A DNA stretch of 64,000 bases from Capsicum annuum (Eukaryota; Streptophyta; Magnoliopsida; Solanales; Solanaceae). The position numbers and the translations under genes are program-made. The stretch spans positions 124,183,552-124,247,551 of the forward strand of contig NC_061116.1 of NCBI RefSeq assembly GCF_002878395.1. Reading direction: 5' to 3'. The notes under the pieces are model-generated. The model saw only the letters and a list, made by a program, of their open reading frames with translations. It was not told the origin of the DNA and searched no databases. Numbering within the stretch: position 1 is the first letter of the stretch; each line of letters starts with the position of its first letter. Below are positions 22,881 through 34,180 of the stretch, one piece after another.

Positions 22881-24485
22881 CGATCAAATTGGTTAAATTG
22901 GTTAATTATTTGACTTGGTTGATTTGGTTCGGGATTTGGATCCCCGTGACTAAGGTAACGAAGAAGTTAAAGTTTATAAAAATTGGTAAGGTGGAAGATT
23001 GAATGTTCGTCACTCCATTTCTTATGAATGAATGATTGAGAATTCAAGCTAATACTTTTCCATTTTGGCCCAATATAAACTTGTTGTATATGTCTACATG
23101 TATGAGTATAAATGAATGAGTGTAATGAAATGTTGTTAAGCCTTGGCCTCTTGACTTACATGTGACATACCTATGTGAAAGGATAAGTGTAAGAATATTA
23201 TTGAATATGATATATTGACTTGTGTGGAATGGTGATGTTATTTTATCCTTATCCTTGAGTTACATGCTAGTGCTCCAACTTCTAACCGTCTCCGTATGCT
23301 ACATCCCCATGAGACGTAGACACCGGAGAATCTTCTTCTTCTTCTATGCAGTGAATAGGTGTTCGAGCGAATTCGCGCATTGACTTTAAAGTGGTGAGCT
23401 TCCATACTCCGGAAGAACTATCTCTCATAGACACGTTACTTTATGTTATAGACTTTTTTAGAGTGGTGCTTGGCTATTATCGGGGGTATGTCCCGACATA
23501 TCTTTGACTCGGTAGTTTAGAGGTTTTATGCATGACTGTGGACTTGGGCATATTGTCTAGACTATTGTTATTAATAAAATGGTATATATTGTCTAACATT
23601 GGATATTATACATATATTTTTGCTATTCTTATTTTATTGTTGAGATCTATTTGACCCTTTTGGATTATTGTTAGTGATTAGGTTAGGTTATCGGGGCGAC
23701 CTTCGATAAATGTGTGCTTGAGGTGCCTATATGACATGGCCCGATGTTTGGGTCATGCCATAGGAAGACATAAAATATTTTCCTTCCGAAGTATGGAAGC
23801 TCACCACTTCAATGTCAATACCCGAACTGCTTGAACACCTGATCACTGCGCAGGAAGAGAAGAAGAAGTTTCAGCCCCTATGTCGCATAAGGGACATAGC
23901 ATCCAAAGACGATTATCTATTAGAGCAATAACATGTAACTCAAAGGTAAGGATAAAATAGTGTCATTATTAAATACCAATTCAAACCATCATAAACAACC
24001 ACATTTACACACATAGACATGTAGATATATAGACAGATCAAGAATTGGAAAAGGAGACAAGGCCCTAGCATGCACTTCGAAGCACTCAATTATAAACCAT
24101 GAAGATGAGGACTCTAACTTCACACTATCATAGGTTATATCAATCAAGAGGACTCTAACATCGAGCTATCTTATTAAGAAAGTGGACTCTAACCACAAGC
24201 CGATTCATTAGACAAGTGGACTCTAACCATAAGTCGTTTCATTAGACAAGTGTACTCTAACCACAAGCTGTTTTGTTAGCCAAGTGGAATCTAACCACAA
24301 GCCGTTGTGTTAATTACTATTTGATATTGGGACTCCAACCCTTTGTCCATGCATTCATATTCACTCAATTCAAATTTGGGGACACTATCCCACTTAGCCA
24401 ATTCAAGCCATCACGGCTTCAATTCAACACCATACATGACCGCAAGGTCTTCATGAACCATTTATAAATCAATCACTTTGATAGT

Positions 24486-25963
24486 CCTACTTGTAACCCC
24501 ATTTGGAAGGGTGTCAGTAGCTTATCATGAGTACTAACACTGGCTGTGTGGACCCACTAATCTGATATCCCAAAGAAAGTGGGTGTCACCCTAAATTTGT
24601 AGGTGCCTCAAAGAAAGTATCAACCCTAAGATTGTAGGAAGAACTCTCATAACCTACGGTGGCGAAGTAGTTCAGGAACTTAGGGAATACTACTAAAGGT
24701 ATCACCCTAAGCTAGCAGGAAAGACTTCATCCCTAAATTAACTCGGTGCTAAGTTCTATTCCTAACTATATAGACACGGGAGCATAAACTATTACATGCA
24801 TTGATAACTGATTTGCTCAAATATGGTATTCTAAAAATAATAGTGCATACATAAGTTGAAGTAATCATAAACATGTTACCTGATGTATTTGGCCTGATAT
24901 AATACTGGTGAGTGTTCATTATGAGAATGTTATAAATTTTATAGTACGAACTTGGTATGAACAACTTGAAATCTTAAAAACTATGGCTTGCATAATCATC
25001 TAGGTATCGGATGTTCATAATCCACCAGCATTAAAAAATACAATTAAATACCACAATTTCAAAATAATGACATGATAGGGAATTTCATAACTTAAACTCA
25101 AGAATCCAACAATTTCATCAATGTAATGAATTATCATGATTAATGTATTGAAAAATACTTGAAATTATGAGAGAACACTATTTTGTGGTTGAATTCAAGA
25201 ATTACATCGAGGACATCATCGAATTTATACTTTTCATCAAACACTAAACAAAAAAGGAATTTAAACTTAAAATTGGGTAAAACATTGGAACTCAATGGGT
25301 GAAAGGAGCCCATGGATGAATATCCCACATACCTTAATTGATTTATTTCATGAAGAGACTTGGAACTGTGACCTTAGAAGGGTGAATTCTTAAGAGAATA
25401 CCTTTGCTTTTGCTCTTGAGAATGGGAGAGGAATGAATGATGTTAACTATTTGAGGAATGGGAAAGTTATGCTTATTTGGAGTTCTTGGTCATGAATTGG
25501 GTGTTTAAATAAGAAGGAAACACCAAAAATCACTTTAACCGTGAGAAATACTTCACGATTTTACATAGCCTCTATGACACGTTGCTTATCGCAGAGTCTA
25601 GCCTCCAAGAAAAGTTGCTTATCGTGAAGGGACACTACCTCCATGCCATGTTGTGTATCACGGAGGGCTGCCTCCCGTGACACAGAGAAAATGCGGAGGC
25701 ATTCTTCTTCGACTGTCCAAAATCACCCCAAACCTCTTCTAAGAATTTTGAAAACCCTCCCGAATGAACCTATTAACATTCCTAGACATATTTTAACACA
25801 AAGTTTAAGGTTTCGAACACGAAAAGGCCAAAAATAAAATGTTTAAAATCTTGATGGTGTTAAAATGGACATGTCACTTATTTCTAATGTTAATATCAGT
25901 TTGGGGCCTTTAAACATGTGACGACTAACTGAAAACTTGTCTATGATCTTGCAGGGTATTATA
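24486..25963 (-). repeat. Group 1-type LTR C, right copy
   Basis: 24486-25303 repeats 11747-12562 in the same orientation (CACTAATC(C/T)GAT.TCCCAAAG, ATTATCATGATTAA, TGAATTCAAGAATTACAT), with many scattered differences. It then continues through the leader and GC-richer U3 (about 25550-25690, repeated GTTGCTTATCG) to a possible LTR start near 25963 (minus strand TATAATACCCTGC). A reversed polypurine-like run at 26222-26234 raises the alternative that the LTR extends to about 26219. Confidence 0.65.
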
Positions 25964-26219
25964 ATAACATAGAGCTTGAATACTTGGAAGTTTGGATTTC
26001 TGAGAACCACTATTGCTTCTAGTTCAGGGGTTGGAGAATGGACATATTGCATAGAGAACTTGAAACTTAGGCATAGGCATAATTTGAATACATAAGACAT
26101 CGGTAAAATACTCTCTTAAATCAAAGTATGAGGAATTTGCTAGAATAAGAATAGATTTATCATGACACTTCCTTGAAACTCATCAGCATGAGAATATTCA
26201 AGATCTACCTTATTTCATA

Positions 26220-28009
26220 ATCTCCCCCTTTTCTCAAAGGTCACAATCCTAGACTTGAGGACATATCCTCTCATTAAATCTATGAGTACAACATTCAGCA
26301 CTATGGGGGTATCATCATACACATAATTGCTAAGCTCCTCCCGATAATCATAAAATAAAGACACTACACTTCAAGGATACTAATCTTATGTTTTGATATC
26401 CTCTATAGATATTACCATATAAGTCAAACTCTCATGAGCATACACAACCCCACCTCTTAACATATAACAATCCTTTTTCACTCCTTATGATACTAGCATT
26501 AAACCTCTAATCGCATAACCTCACAACTTAACAAAATTTTTAAGACTACACTAATGGCTTATTTCATGTATCTATATTTTCCTTAATTCAGCTCTATAGA
26601 ACACCATACAACAACTCCCTAGACTTTTCAATACTAAGAAATCCAAGAACATGAACTAGGTACACATGACACTTATACACTTAAAACCTCATCTAACAAC
26701 ATGCTACCTAGGGTTCAACTTACTCTTGTATCCCTAACACTTTTATCAACCAAATAACTTAGCCATAATTCATCATTTCAATACTGATCCTCATGTATAT
26801 ATCATAATTGTCCACTCAAATCTTTCATAAGCTATCAACCCAGGCTCCTACCAACATCAAATCAAGCCTACTAATTTACCCTTATAATTCTCACATCACT
26901 ATCCTTGAGGTAACGCCCTTATCACCACAATCAATATCTAAAGTTCAAGCTTAACACCTATTACTAATCATGAATTGCCTATGAAATAGACCATATCCGA
27001 TACCAGTCCATTAAAATATATGATAATTTAATCAATCTAAATTTCTTATTCCACTTAACTGTGGCCCACCAATGCATCTTCTTCCCAATATTTCTACTGT
27101 ACCTTAAAATTGACTACATCTCTTTCCACCTACTAGACTGGCTAACAATTGCTAGACAAAAATTCAAAGAACTCTCGGTGTAGTTATACCATATAATCAG
27201 GATAGTCGATCCTAATTTTATAACATAACCCATTAAGGTCTATTAGCATATTCTCCTTCCTCACAACTCTTCTACTTACCCATACATACCACTAAATACC
27301 TTCAAAATTCTATAACCGTCACTGCCCCTCTCTATGATTTCACAATTTTAAATAAGTTCTAAATCACCATAACTAATCACTTTCTCTACCAACTACTATA
27401 AAATCATCATACGAACATACCACCCCCAACACCAACTTAATGTTTACACGAATATAACCATCTTTTTCACTCAAAGTTTACTCTCACCCTTACTTCTAAA
27501 TGTATGACTTTATAGCATTAACTTTAGGATCATATTACTATGGTTACTCTCACCCTTGCTTCTAAACGTATCACGTTATAACATTAACTTTAGGATATTA
27601 TTACTATCCATAGGTCATCATATCCCAATTCATACCACCTCTCAGGTGGAAATACTATCCCAACATTCAGATACAAATTTTTCTCTTAAGCAATATGTCT
27701 GGAATAAAATTTTAGAAGAGACAGAATCCACACCTTACATCGGGCTGGAAAGCATAATTTATAAAATAGAGGTATTCACTTGAATAAACTAATGGACTCC
27801 TATAAAGTTTTTTTTCCATTTCACAACCTTTGATAACTCAATTGAAATGGACAGTATCATTAGAAAGATAAGCCTTTCCAAATGTATCGCCTTGATAATG
27901 AGAAGCCCACAAAATTAGAGCAAGAAGTAATATGGATAACAGTTATATGGACAACACTACTTTATGATCTAGAGTATGAAGGAATGACAACACTACTTCC
28001 AGTGAACTG
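26220..28009 (-). mobile_element. Polypurine-like tract and non-coding 3' tail, minus strand
   Basis: ATCTCCCCCTTTTCTC (26222 on) is the reverse of a polypurine tract. The next 1.7 kb resembles 1900-2697 in composition: pyrimidine-biased on +, short CAAC/ATCA/CCTT words, no coding signal. I take it as the 3' tail of a minus-strand gypsy element. The ORF at 27556-27783 has no recognisable domain. Confidence 0.45.
27476..27608. repeat. 66-bp tandem duplication
   Basis: Two units (from 27476 and from 27542) share TTACTCTCACCCTT, CTTCTAAA, GCATTAACTTTAGGAT or ACATTAACTTTAGGAT, and ATTACTAT. Confidence 0.8.
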
Positions 28010-30174
28010 ATACAAACTCGACACGGCGCATTGGCCATCGCGTCGATGCCAATGATACGGTGCGTCGGTCTGTGCGTCGCTAGTCCAGTTTTTAGTAATT
28101 AAAACCCATATCCAGAGGGGTAGACAGGCCTTTTCTCATTTTATATCAGCCCCCAAAACATGTAATTAAGCTATCCAAAAGGCAAAATTTAATCATTCTC
28201 TAGAATTTTCCAAGAACAAACCCTAGTTCATCACATTCAAGAACTCAAGTTCCAAGAAAATCGATCAATCTACAGAATTCAAGCTTTAAGGTATGTCAAG
28301 TGTTCATCCAAGAGTCCTTTCCACCCTTGAAGTCCAAGAAACTCTTTTAAACTTTAAGTAAATTAATTTCATTATTTTCATGATTTGGATTCAAGTGTAT
28401 TCATGATTATAATATTGATTGGCTTTCTATTCCATGATTAAGTGCAAGAGTTATGTAAAAACAATTATTATGTGTGTAGTACCATGTGAATTCATATTAA
28501 AGCCTTGAAATTGTGATGCGCATGTATTGATTAGTACTATGTGCATAAATAATAACTTCCAAGTGTTTGGTGAGTTGTTCATGTGAATTAATCAGTGAGA
28601 TTATAACATGTTAGCATGTATACTAGTTCATGCCATTCAAGTGTTTGATAAAATGCCTCTATAGATGCATTATGAACAAGTGTGAATTTCTATGCTATGC
28701 AAGGTCATGTGATTCTTTACTTTTTATGCTATCGAGCCCTGGAGGTATTTAATACCCGATAATTTAGTTGTTTACCTAGAGCCAGTGTCAGTTACAGAAT
28801 AATCTCAGTCATGTCACAATCAGTAATACTCTCAGTCAGTTACAGAACTCATGAAAAACTCAGTAGAATCAGTATAAATCCAGTCCAGTTCATATTCAGT
28901 TCAAACCTCAGTAAATTCAGTCAGTTAACAGAATTCAGTAATATACTATCAGTTAACAGAACTCAGTGAACTCAGTTAAGTTCAGTTAAATAGTATAATC
29001 AATAACAGTTCAGTCAAGCTTAGTATGAACTAGGAATCATTTCAGTGTCTATTCAGTTGGGAGTAGGATTCAATATCAAGCGAACCTAGGGATGAGGGCA
29101 TTCCTGTCAGCAGAGGGTTTGACCCTTAGTAGCAGTCCCTGCATTATAGATATATGTAGCCAGCGTAGGTTGAGATATCTTTCTGCCAGACTAGGGTTGA
29201 TACATCTCATACGAGTTTTCCTATCAGCAAAGGTTGATGAAAGAGCTTCATGTCAGATAGGGTTAACTCACAGTTGTCTTTACCCATGGTACGGTATTGA
29301 TACCCTTCTAAATGGGATTATAGGTTGGTCCCTAATCTATTCAGAAAGGGGTATGTCGGTTAGATGATTACTTCTCACAGTCTCAGTTTTAATTCCAGTC
29401 TCAGTATAAAACTCAGTTCAGTTTTATAGAATCAGGACTATCAGATATAGTCACTCAGTTCAGTATGGAACTTAGCACAGTTCCACAGAATCAGGACTGT
29501 CAGATACAGTCATTTATCTATCAATTATACAGTATTAGTAAACTCAGATATCAGTAAATCAGTAATTCAAAACTCAATATCCAGTGTTATCACAACTTCA
29601 GTTATAGCTTACGTATTCATGCATGTACTCTCATTCAGTATACTCATATCATTCAGTCAGAATTGTTCATGCATATGAACCCATGCATCTCAGCCTACCT
29701 TACTTAGCATACCAGTACATTCAAAGTACTGATGCATACCTTTCTTTTGCGCTATGATGTCTTATGTCATAGGTTCAAATGCACGGGCTCCCAATCGCAC
29801 TTAGCAACCCGGACCTTTCAGCAACAATTTTAGTGGTGAGTCCTCATAGTTCAAGGACATGATTATTATTTCAGTACTTAGTTTATTTCAGTAGTCGGAG
29901 TTAGTTGGGGACTTGTCCCATCAACTCCGTGTTCAGACAGTAGAGGCTTTTCATACTAGAGTATTTATAGAAAGATGTTCAATTTTGGTATTGATGTACC
30001 TTACTCAAAATTTATTTACTATTTTGAACCTTATGGCAAGTTTTCACCTAATTTTTGTATAACTACAATATTATTATTCAGTTATTACAACATGTACCAG
30101 TCATGGGTTAGTTTGTAGTCCCTCAAGATTATAAGCACCGTGTAGCGTTCGGGGTACAGATTCAGGGCGTTACA
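28010..30174 (+). repeat. Group 1 LTR D, isolated, 5' edge uncertain
   Basis: It follows the A LTR order: a GC-rich U3 piece (CGGCGCATTGGCCATCGCG), TTTATATCAGCCCCC (possible TATA), the AAGGTATGTCAAGTGTTCATCC leader, the hairpin block at 28741-28755, CAGTTGGGAGTAGGATTCA at 29054, TACCCATGGTACGGTATTG, and the end GTAGCGTTCGGGGTACAGATTCAGGGCGTTACA. No primer site, internal region or second LTR adjoins, so it is a solo or truncated LTR. The first ~300 bases of a group 1 LTR are not recognisable. Confidence 0.75.
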
Positions 30175-30407
30175 AATGGTCGTTGGAAGTTGACCCAAGT
30201 TAAAACATTCACTAAAACTCAATCTATAGAAAAGTTCTCAACTCATCTTTTGAGTTAGGAGATTTTTATGATTTCAACTCATCTCCAAGATGTTTTCAAA
30301 CTATAGAATTTATAACCATACTTATATTGATATAGAAGCATTGGCTTTGGGTCTATACATATAGGAACGATGGTTCGAATTCTATCTCTAAAACGTGAGG
30401 TGTTACA
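30175..30407 (-). repeat. Group 3 LTR fragment, minus strand
   Basis: The promoter-proximal end of a group 3 LTR, matching 1350-1569; on the minus strand it starts TGTAACACCTCACG at 30407. LTR D joins it on the left. Confidence 0.75.
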
Positions 30408-30414
30408 AATATAA

Positions 30415-31400
30415 TCCATCTCTATGGTTGGAACAGGGAAGCTATACTTAAGAAGCTATGGGCAATTTCACAGAAAAATACTGCCTATGGGTCAAGTAGG
30501 TGCACAAAAATTATCCAAAGAATGAAGCATTAAATCTTGTCCAATTCCTAATAATGCTACTTAGGCGATCAGGAAGATTATTGAGGCTAGGAAGTTCATC
30601 TTGACAGTTGCAAGGGAGTTTGAGTGAAATATTACAAGCTATGATTCTGGCAAATATGTTCAGGTTTAAAAAGTTGGATACCACATTGATACCAAACTAT
30701 GCAAGAGAGCCTTGGAAGAGCCTTACCATCCATCACAACATTCGTCCTGGAAAAAGTTGTCTTTGACTAGCTTTGCATCAGAGGCCTGCCACAGTAGACA
30801 GACTATTATAGTTTGGGATTGTAGTACTTGCAACTTGCATCATCTGTAAGGGACCTGATGAGACTATGAGTCACCTATTCGTTGAGTGTACTATTACAAA
30901 GAAATTTTGGCAAAGGGTGTTGCAATGGATAGGAGAGACTAGAGCTGTTGGTAAATGATAGGAGGTCACAAAATCTATCAATTGGGCAAAGAAAAGCTCG
31001 GGAAGAGGGGATATTTTCAGCTGCTTATTTGCTATGGAGGTGACAGTGCTATGGAGAGAAAGAAACTTATTGAGATTCCAACAAGGACATTTTCAACCTA
31101 ATAGACTGGATAGAGAAATAGTGATTTATCTGTATATCAGAGGAGAGAGTCTGAAGAAGTGGCACCAAAGTTTACAGAAGCTGAATCATTTGCCATGATG
31201 GCTGTGGAGATTTGTTATGATGTTTGTAATACCTGAGAGTTCATACGCTTTCCTTTTTTGTATTTGCTAGTTAATAAATAGCCATCTAGGTTTCTTATGT
31301 AACTAAAAGGTGTTGAGATTTATGAGAAACACAAGTCAGACCTGTTTAGCTTTGTAATAAGTTACTTTTGGTATTGATAAAATTTTGTTACTTTACTAAC
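30415..31400 (+). pseudogene. LINE (L1-type) ORF2 3' end and 3' UTR
   Basis: Translation gives WNREAILKKLWAISQKN (about 30437), IRKIIEARKF (about 30573), then the C-terminal zinc-binding reverse-transcriptase motif CIICKGPDETMSHLFVEC (about 30837-30890) followed by FWQRVLQWIG. This is the standard end of plant LINE ORF2. The body is broken by stops and frameshifts. After about 31200 comes a 3' UTR ending in an A-rich stretch (ACTAACAAAAAATAAG, near 31400). The 5' part is missing, as usual for LINEs truncated on insertion. Confidence 0.85.
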
Positions 31401-31489
31401 AAAAAATAAGTGGAACAAGAACAGAGTCTCAGTCAAGCAAAATTGGTGTTCCTTTGCAAAACACCATATGCATTAGTTTTATCCTATTT

Positions 31490-31907
31490 AAGTATTTTTT
31501 GGTATAGAAGAAAAAATATTTTCCAATTCTCATGTTTGTTTGGAGAAAATATTTTGAAATTTTGTTTTTGAGAACAAATTCCTTTAAAATGAGGGAAATG
31601 ATTTTTCTAATGAAAGTAGAGAAAATAAGCTTCATAAGTAACATGGAATAAGCTTCATATATATACATTCCAAGTTACTTCTTGTCTCTTCTTCACCCAC
31701 CCAACATCCCCAATCTGCACCTCTTGACCATCCCACTCCACACCCCCGAAACCCCACTCTCTACCCATTCCACTCCCAAAGTGTTTTGCTTGATTACTTA
31801 TAAATGCTCTTAAATCTATATACTTTTTGCTTCTTTACCAAACACTAGAAAATATCTAAGAAATTACTTATTTTCAAAAATATTTCGTTCATGCCAAATA
31901 CACCCTT
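31490..31907. mobile_element. Possible MITE with imperfect inverted ends
   Basis: The left end TTTTTTGGTATAGAAGAAAA and the right end, read on the other strand, GTGTATTTGGCATGAACGAA are inverted relatives followed by AATATTTT stretches. A GTTTGGTATGAA.GAAAA start is a common MITE end in this plant family. No clear target duplication. Confidence 0.4.
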
Positions 31908-31987
31908 TCATCTTTACTGCATTTGATTCCAGTATTATCTTTAGCTTACATTCGCAAAGAGTGATTAAAATGCTCTAGACAATTTAC

Positions 31988-31989
<2 letters not shown>

Positions 31990-32022
<33 letters not shown>
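31990..32022. repeat. (TA)n microsatellite at the gap edge
   Basis: An uninterrupted TA run leads straight into the N block, which is probably why assembly stopped here. Confidence 0.95.
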
Positions 32023-32122
32023 NNNNNNNNNNNNNNNNNNNNNNNNNNNNNNNNNNNNNNNNNNNNNNNNNNNNNNNNNNNNNNNNNNNNNNNNNNNNNN
32101 NNNNNNNNNNNNNNNNNNNNNN
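32023..32122. other. Assembly gap of 100 N
   Basis: Exactly 100 unknown bases, a conventional placeholder length; the true size is not known. ORFs drawn across it are artefacts. Confidence 0.99.
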
Positions 32123-32267
32123 TATCCAATTCAATTGCTATGACGTATATGGACGAGATCATAGGATTTCAAGACACAAACTTGAAAGACATTAAAACAC
32201 ACTCAACTGATAAAAAAGATCATTATATGCTAATACTGAGAGTTAAAATGCTTAATACTTTTAATTA

Positions 32268-32268
32268 A

Positions 32269-32299
<31 letters not shown>

Positions 32300-32342
32300 T
32301 TTATGTATGTATGTATATATATGTATGTACATATGTATGTAC

Positions 32343-32387
<45 letters not shown>
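32268..32387. repeat. TA / TATG microsatellite
   Basis: Compound (TA)n, (TATG)n and TACATA run. It continues after the hAT-type insertion at 33370-33412, so the transposon landed inside one microsatellite. Confidence 0.95.
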
Positions 32388-33369
32388 CAGGGGCGGATCT
32401 ACAGGGGTTCACAGGTGGCATGGCACCCGCAAACTTCGATCGGATAATTGTGTGTGTATATATATATATATTAAATAAAACTGGTATATTATTTAAGTGC
32501 CACCCGATGCAGCAGTTGAGGAAGTAGTGTCAGTGGCAAATGCGTTGAAATTTCACCTAGTATACCAGAGTTCAAGTCCAGATGCCAGTAGTATTTTGTT
32601 ACTTTTTGTTCGTTATTCTATTTTCTATAAGTTTTTTTCCTCTTGACTTAATCTTTGTTTAACTCCTTTTTTTGAGTAATCTTTGTTTAAGAATTTTTAA
32701 TTTAAGTGTAGAACATAATTGAAGATCCCTTCTTCCTTCAAATTTATAGTTAACCTCTCCTCGTAAATCATAATAATGATGCTTGACATGATGTTATAAT
32801 TTCTTAACAATAGAATTGGAAATATCCATTGAATGGTAGCAACTATTTTGTACTTTCACGGTGACTTATAAGTTGAATTTAACTCTTGTTTACATAATTT
32901 ATAGTAATAACAACAACAACGATAACAACCCCCATGTATTCCCACATAGTGGGATCCGAGGAGGGTAAAATGTATGCAATCCATACACTACCTCCGGAGA
33001 AGTAAAAAGGTTGTTTTCAATAGTATTTATAAGAATAATCACATTTTTATTATTTGATCTATTTGTCTATAAAAATTGAAAAGACAAATAATCAAATCGA
33101 AACCCAAAGTCTATAAAATCGACAAAATACTTTCCTTCTTTGGGACAGCGTAAATAGCAAAACGTAAAGCAAAAAATTAACTGATTTCTAGCTGAATACG
33201 TAAAAATTAGGTTCTTCGATAATGTTTCAATGAAATTTTCCTTCAAAAATCTTTTACTAACAAGTCAAATTCCAGTGGGACACCCATAAAAATTATCCTT
33301 TTTGAGTAGTAGCTTTAACGTTAAAAGTGACATGGCACCCACAACCTCGAAATCCTAGATCCGCCTCTG
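32388..33369. mobile_element. Non-autonomous hAT-type DNA transposon, 982 bp
   Basis: The left end CAGGGGCGGATCTA and the reverse complement of the right end CAGAGGCGGATCTA differ at one of 14 positions. Both sides carry the same 8 bases TGTATGTA (32380-32387 and 33370-33377), the length made by hAT transposases; the microsatellite setting weakens this evidence slightly. It contains no transposase and must have been moved in trans. Both ends have a near-palindromic GTGnCATGGCACCC box. A (TA)n run (32457-32472) and a SINE fragment lie inside. Confidence 0.82.
32905..33025 (-). mobile_element. SINE 3' fragment with (TTG)n tail, inside the hAT element
   Basis: On the minus strand the order is CTATTGAAAACAACC, a CTTCTCCGGAGG box, GTGTATGGATTGCATACA, TTTTACCCTCCTCGGATCCC, ACTATGTGGGAATACATGGG, then a GTTGTTGTT tail. 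This is the well-known tRNA-derived SINE layout of Solanaceae. The Pol III promoter half is missing. Confidence 0.75.
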
Positions 33370-33412
33370 TGTATGTATATATATATATGTATGTACATAT
33401 ATATATATATAT
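33370..33412. repeat. TATG/TA microsatellite, right part
   Basis: Continuation of the 32268-32387 run on the far side of the hAT-type element. Confidence 0.9.
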
Positions 33413-34180
33413 AAAAGACAATCTCTGCAATATAATAACTTCATCCAGTATTTGAATACAAACAGCCTGAAATTAACAGACACAACCTGTAATCAATGGA
33501 TCTTACATAAACTTATGAGGTTTATGCAATCAACTTAAAAGCTTAAAAGAGAAGCATGTTGTAAGATTGTTAGTGAAATTAGCATTCTAGCCACAAGAAA
33601 ATTATCAAAACAAAATATAATTGAGACACCATACAGGTAATAAATTGAACACATTTTGGGCATTTATAAATTTAACCTAATTGAGCAACAATATGCAGAC
33701 CCATCACCACATATGTGAGCGTTCTATTCATTTCATTGTTTCATGTCAAATTCAATGTGCCCATCTAAATGAAAATTATAATTGTCATTAAATATAAAGT
33801 CTACGAGCAGAAATTCCAAAAAAATATTTCAAAGGATTTGAATTCTCTATTCAATTGTTCATCATTACCAGACTTGAAAAGGGAATCTACACAATATTGA
33901 CTACTAATAAAACGAAGTTTTAATGAGAAAAATTTCTTAAAACACTCTAAATATCAAATTAAATTTTGACACAACCATAAATAATGAAGAGATGAGAAAT
34001 AAATAGAAAGCAAAATGTTGTACTATTTTAGAAGTGTGAGTTAATGGTTGGTATCAACATGGCTGGTTCATGTATTTAAAATTATATTTGAGGGAATATT
34101 ACTCTATTAGCACATTTGTTAAAGAAGAGTACTACTAAATCTAATGTAACGTGTCCTGAATCTAAAGTACTAGCACATCC
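33413..34180. other. AT-rich DNA with nothing recognised
   Basis: No ORF, repeat match or structural signal that I can support. Confidence 0.5.

Larger units (their letters stand above)
20440..23760 (+). mobile_element. Element J: 5'-truncated group 2 element (3' internal end plus whole LTR)
   Basis: A 3.3-kb plus-strand insert inside the opposite-oriented B LTR, flanked by the perfect direct repeat TAGGA (20435-20439 and 23761-23765). It begins with about 195 bases of internal DNA ending in a polypurine tract (CAAGTGGGGGAGAAT, 20621-20635). A single LTR of 3125 bases follows from 20636, starting TAAATAACATAGAC and ending GGTCATGCCA. There is no 5' LTR. Confidence 0.75.
20636..23760 (+). repeat. 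LTR of element J
   Basis: Homologous to the B and E LTRs: gggtac/gtaccc dyads in U3 (about 20700-21080), a run of TGGCC-rich text, the minisatellite, and the end block GGTGAGCTTCCATAC..C and ATTATCGGGGGTATGTCCCGACA (23393-23496), matched in E near 40287-40396. ORFs inside it are not genes. Confidence 0.78.
12563..24485 (-). mobile_element. Element B: degraded Tekay/Del-like chromovirus, minus strand, containing nested element J
   Basis: Order on the minus strand: 5' LTR (right; 23761-24485 plus 20108-20439), primer-binding site, gag, protease, reverse transcriptase, RNase H, integrase, chromodomain, polypurine tract, 3' LTR (14909-12563). The chromodomain after integrase and a gag opening MPPRRSKAH point to the Tekay (Del) branch of chromoviruses. 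The 5' LTR lost its first ~1.2 kb, so the right end has no terminus and no target duplication can be checked. Coding regions are full of stops and frameshifts. Confidence 0.85.
20108..24485 (-). repeat. 5' LTR of element B, in two pieces around J and truncated
   Basis: 20108-20439 and 23761-24485 align with 12563-13700 of the other LTR (for example CCCCCGACAATAG and GTCTAAAACAAG, then ATGGAAG(T/C)TCACCACTTCA). The middle is element J. The alignment stops at about 24485, so the LTR lacks the ~1.2 kb nearest its own start and is joined directly to a group 1 LTR. Confidence 0.78.

Noticed and set aside
31946..32162. ORFs running through the N block, and the YIYIYI ORFs around 32230-32527
   Set aside because: They are translations of unknown bases and of a TA/TATG microsatellite.
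32540..32600. A tRNA gene or SINE head (CAGAGTTCAAGTCCAGATGCC, B-box-like)
   Set aside because: No cloverleaf or A box at proper spacing could be drawn; at most a decayed SINE piece within the hAT-type element.
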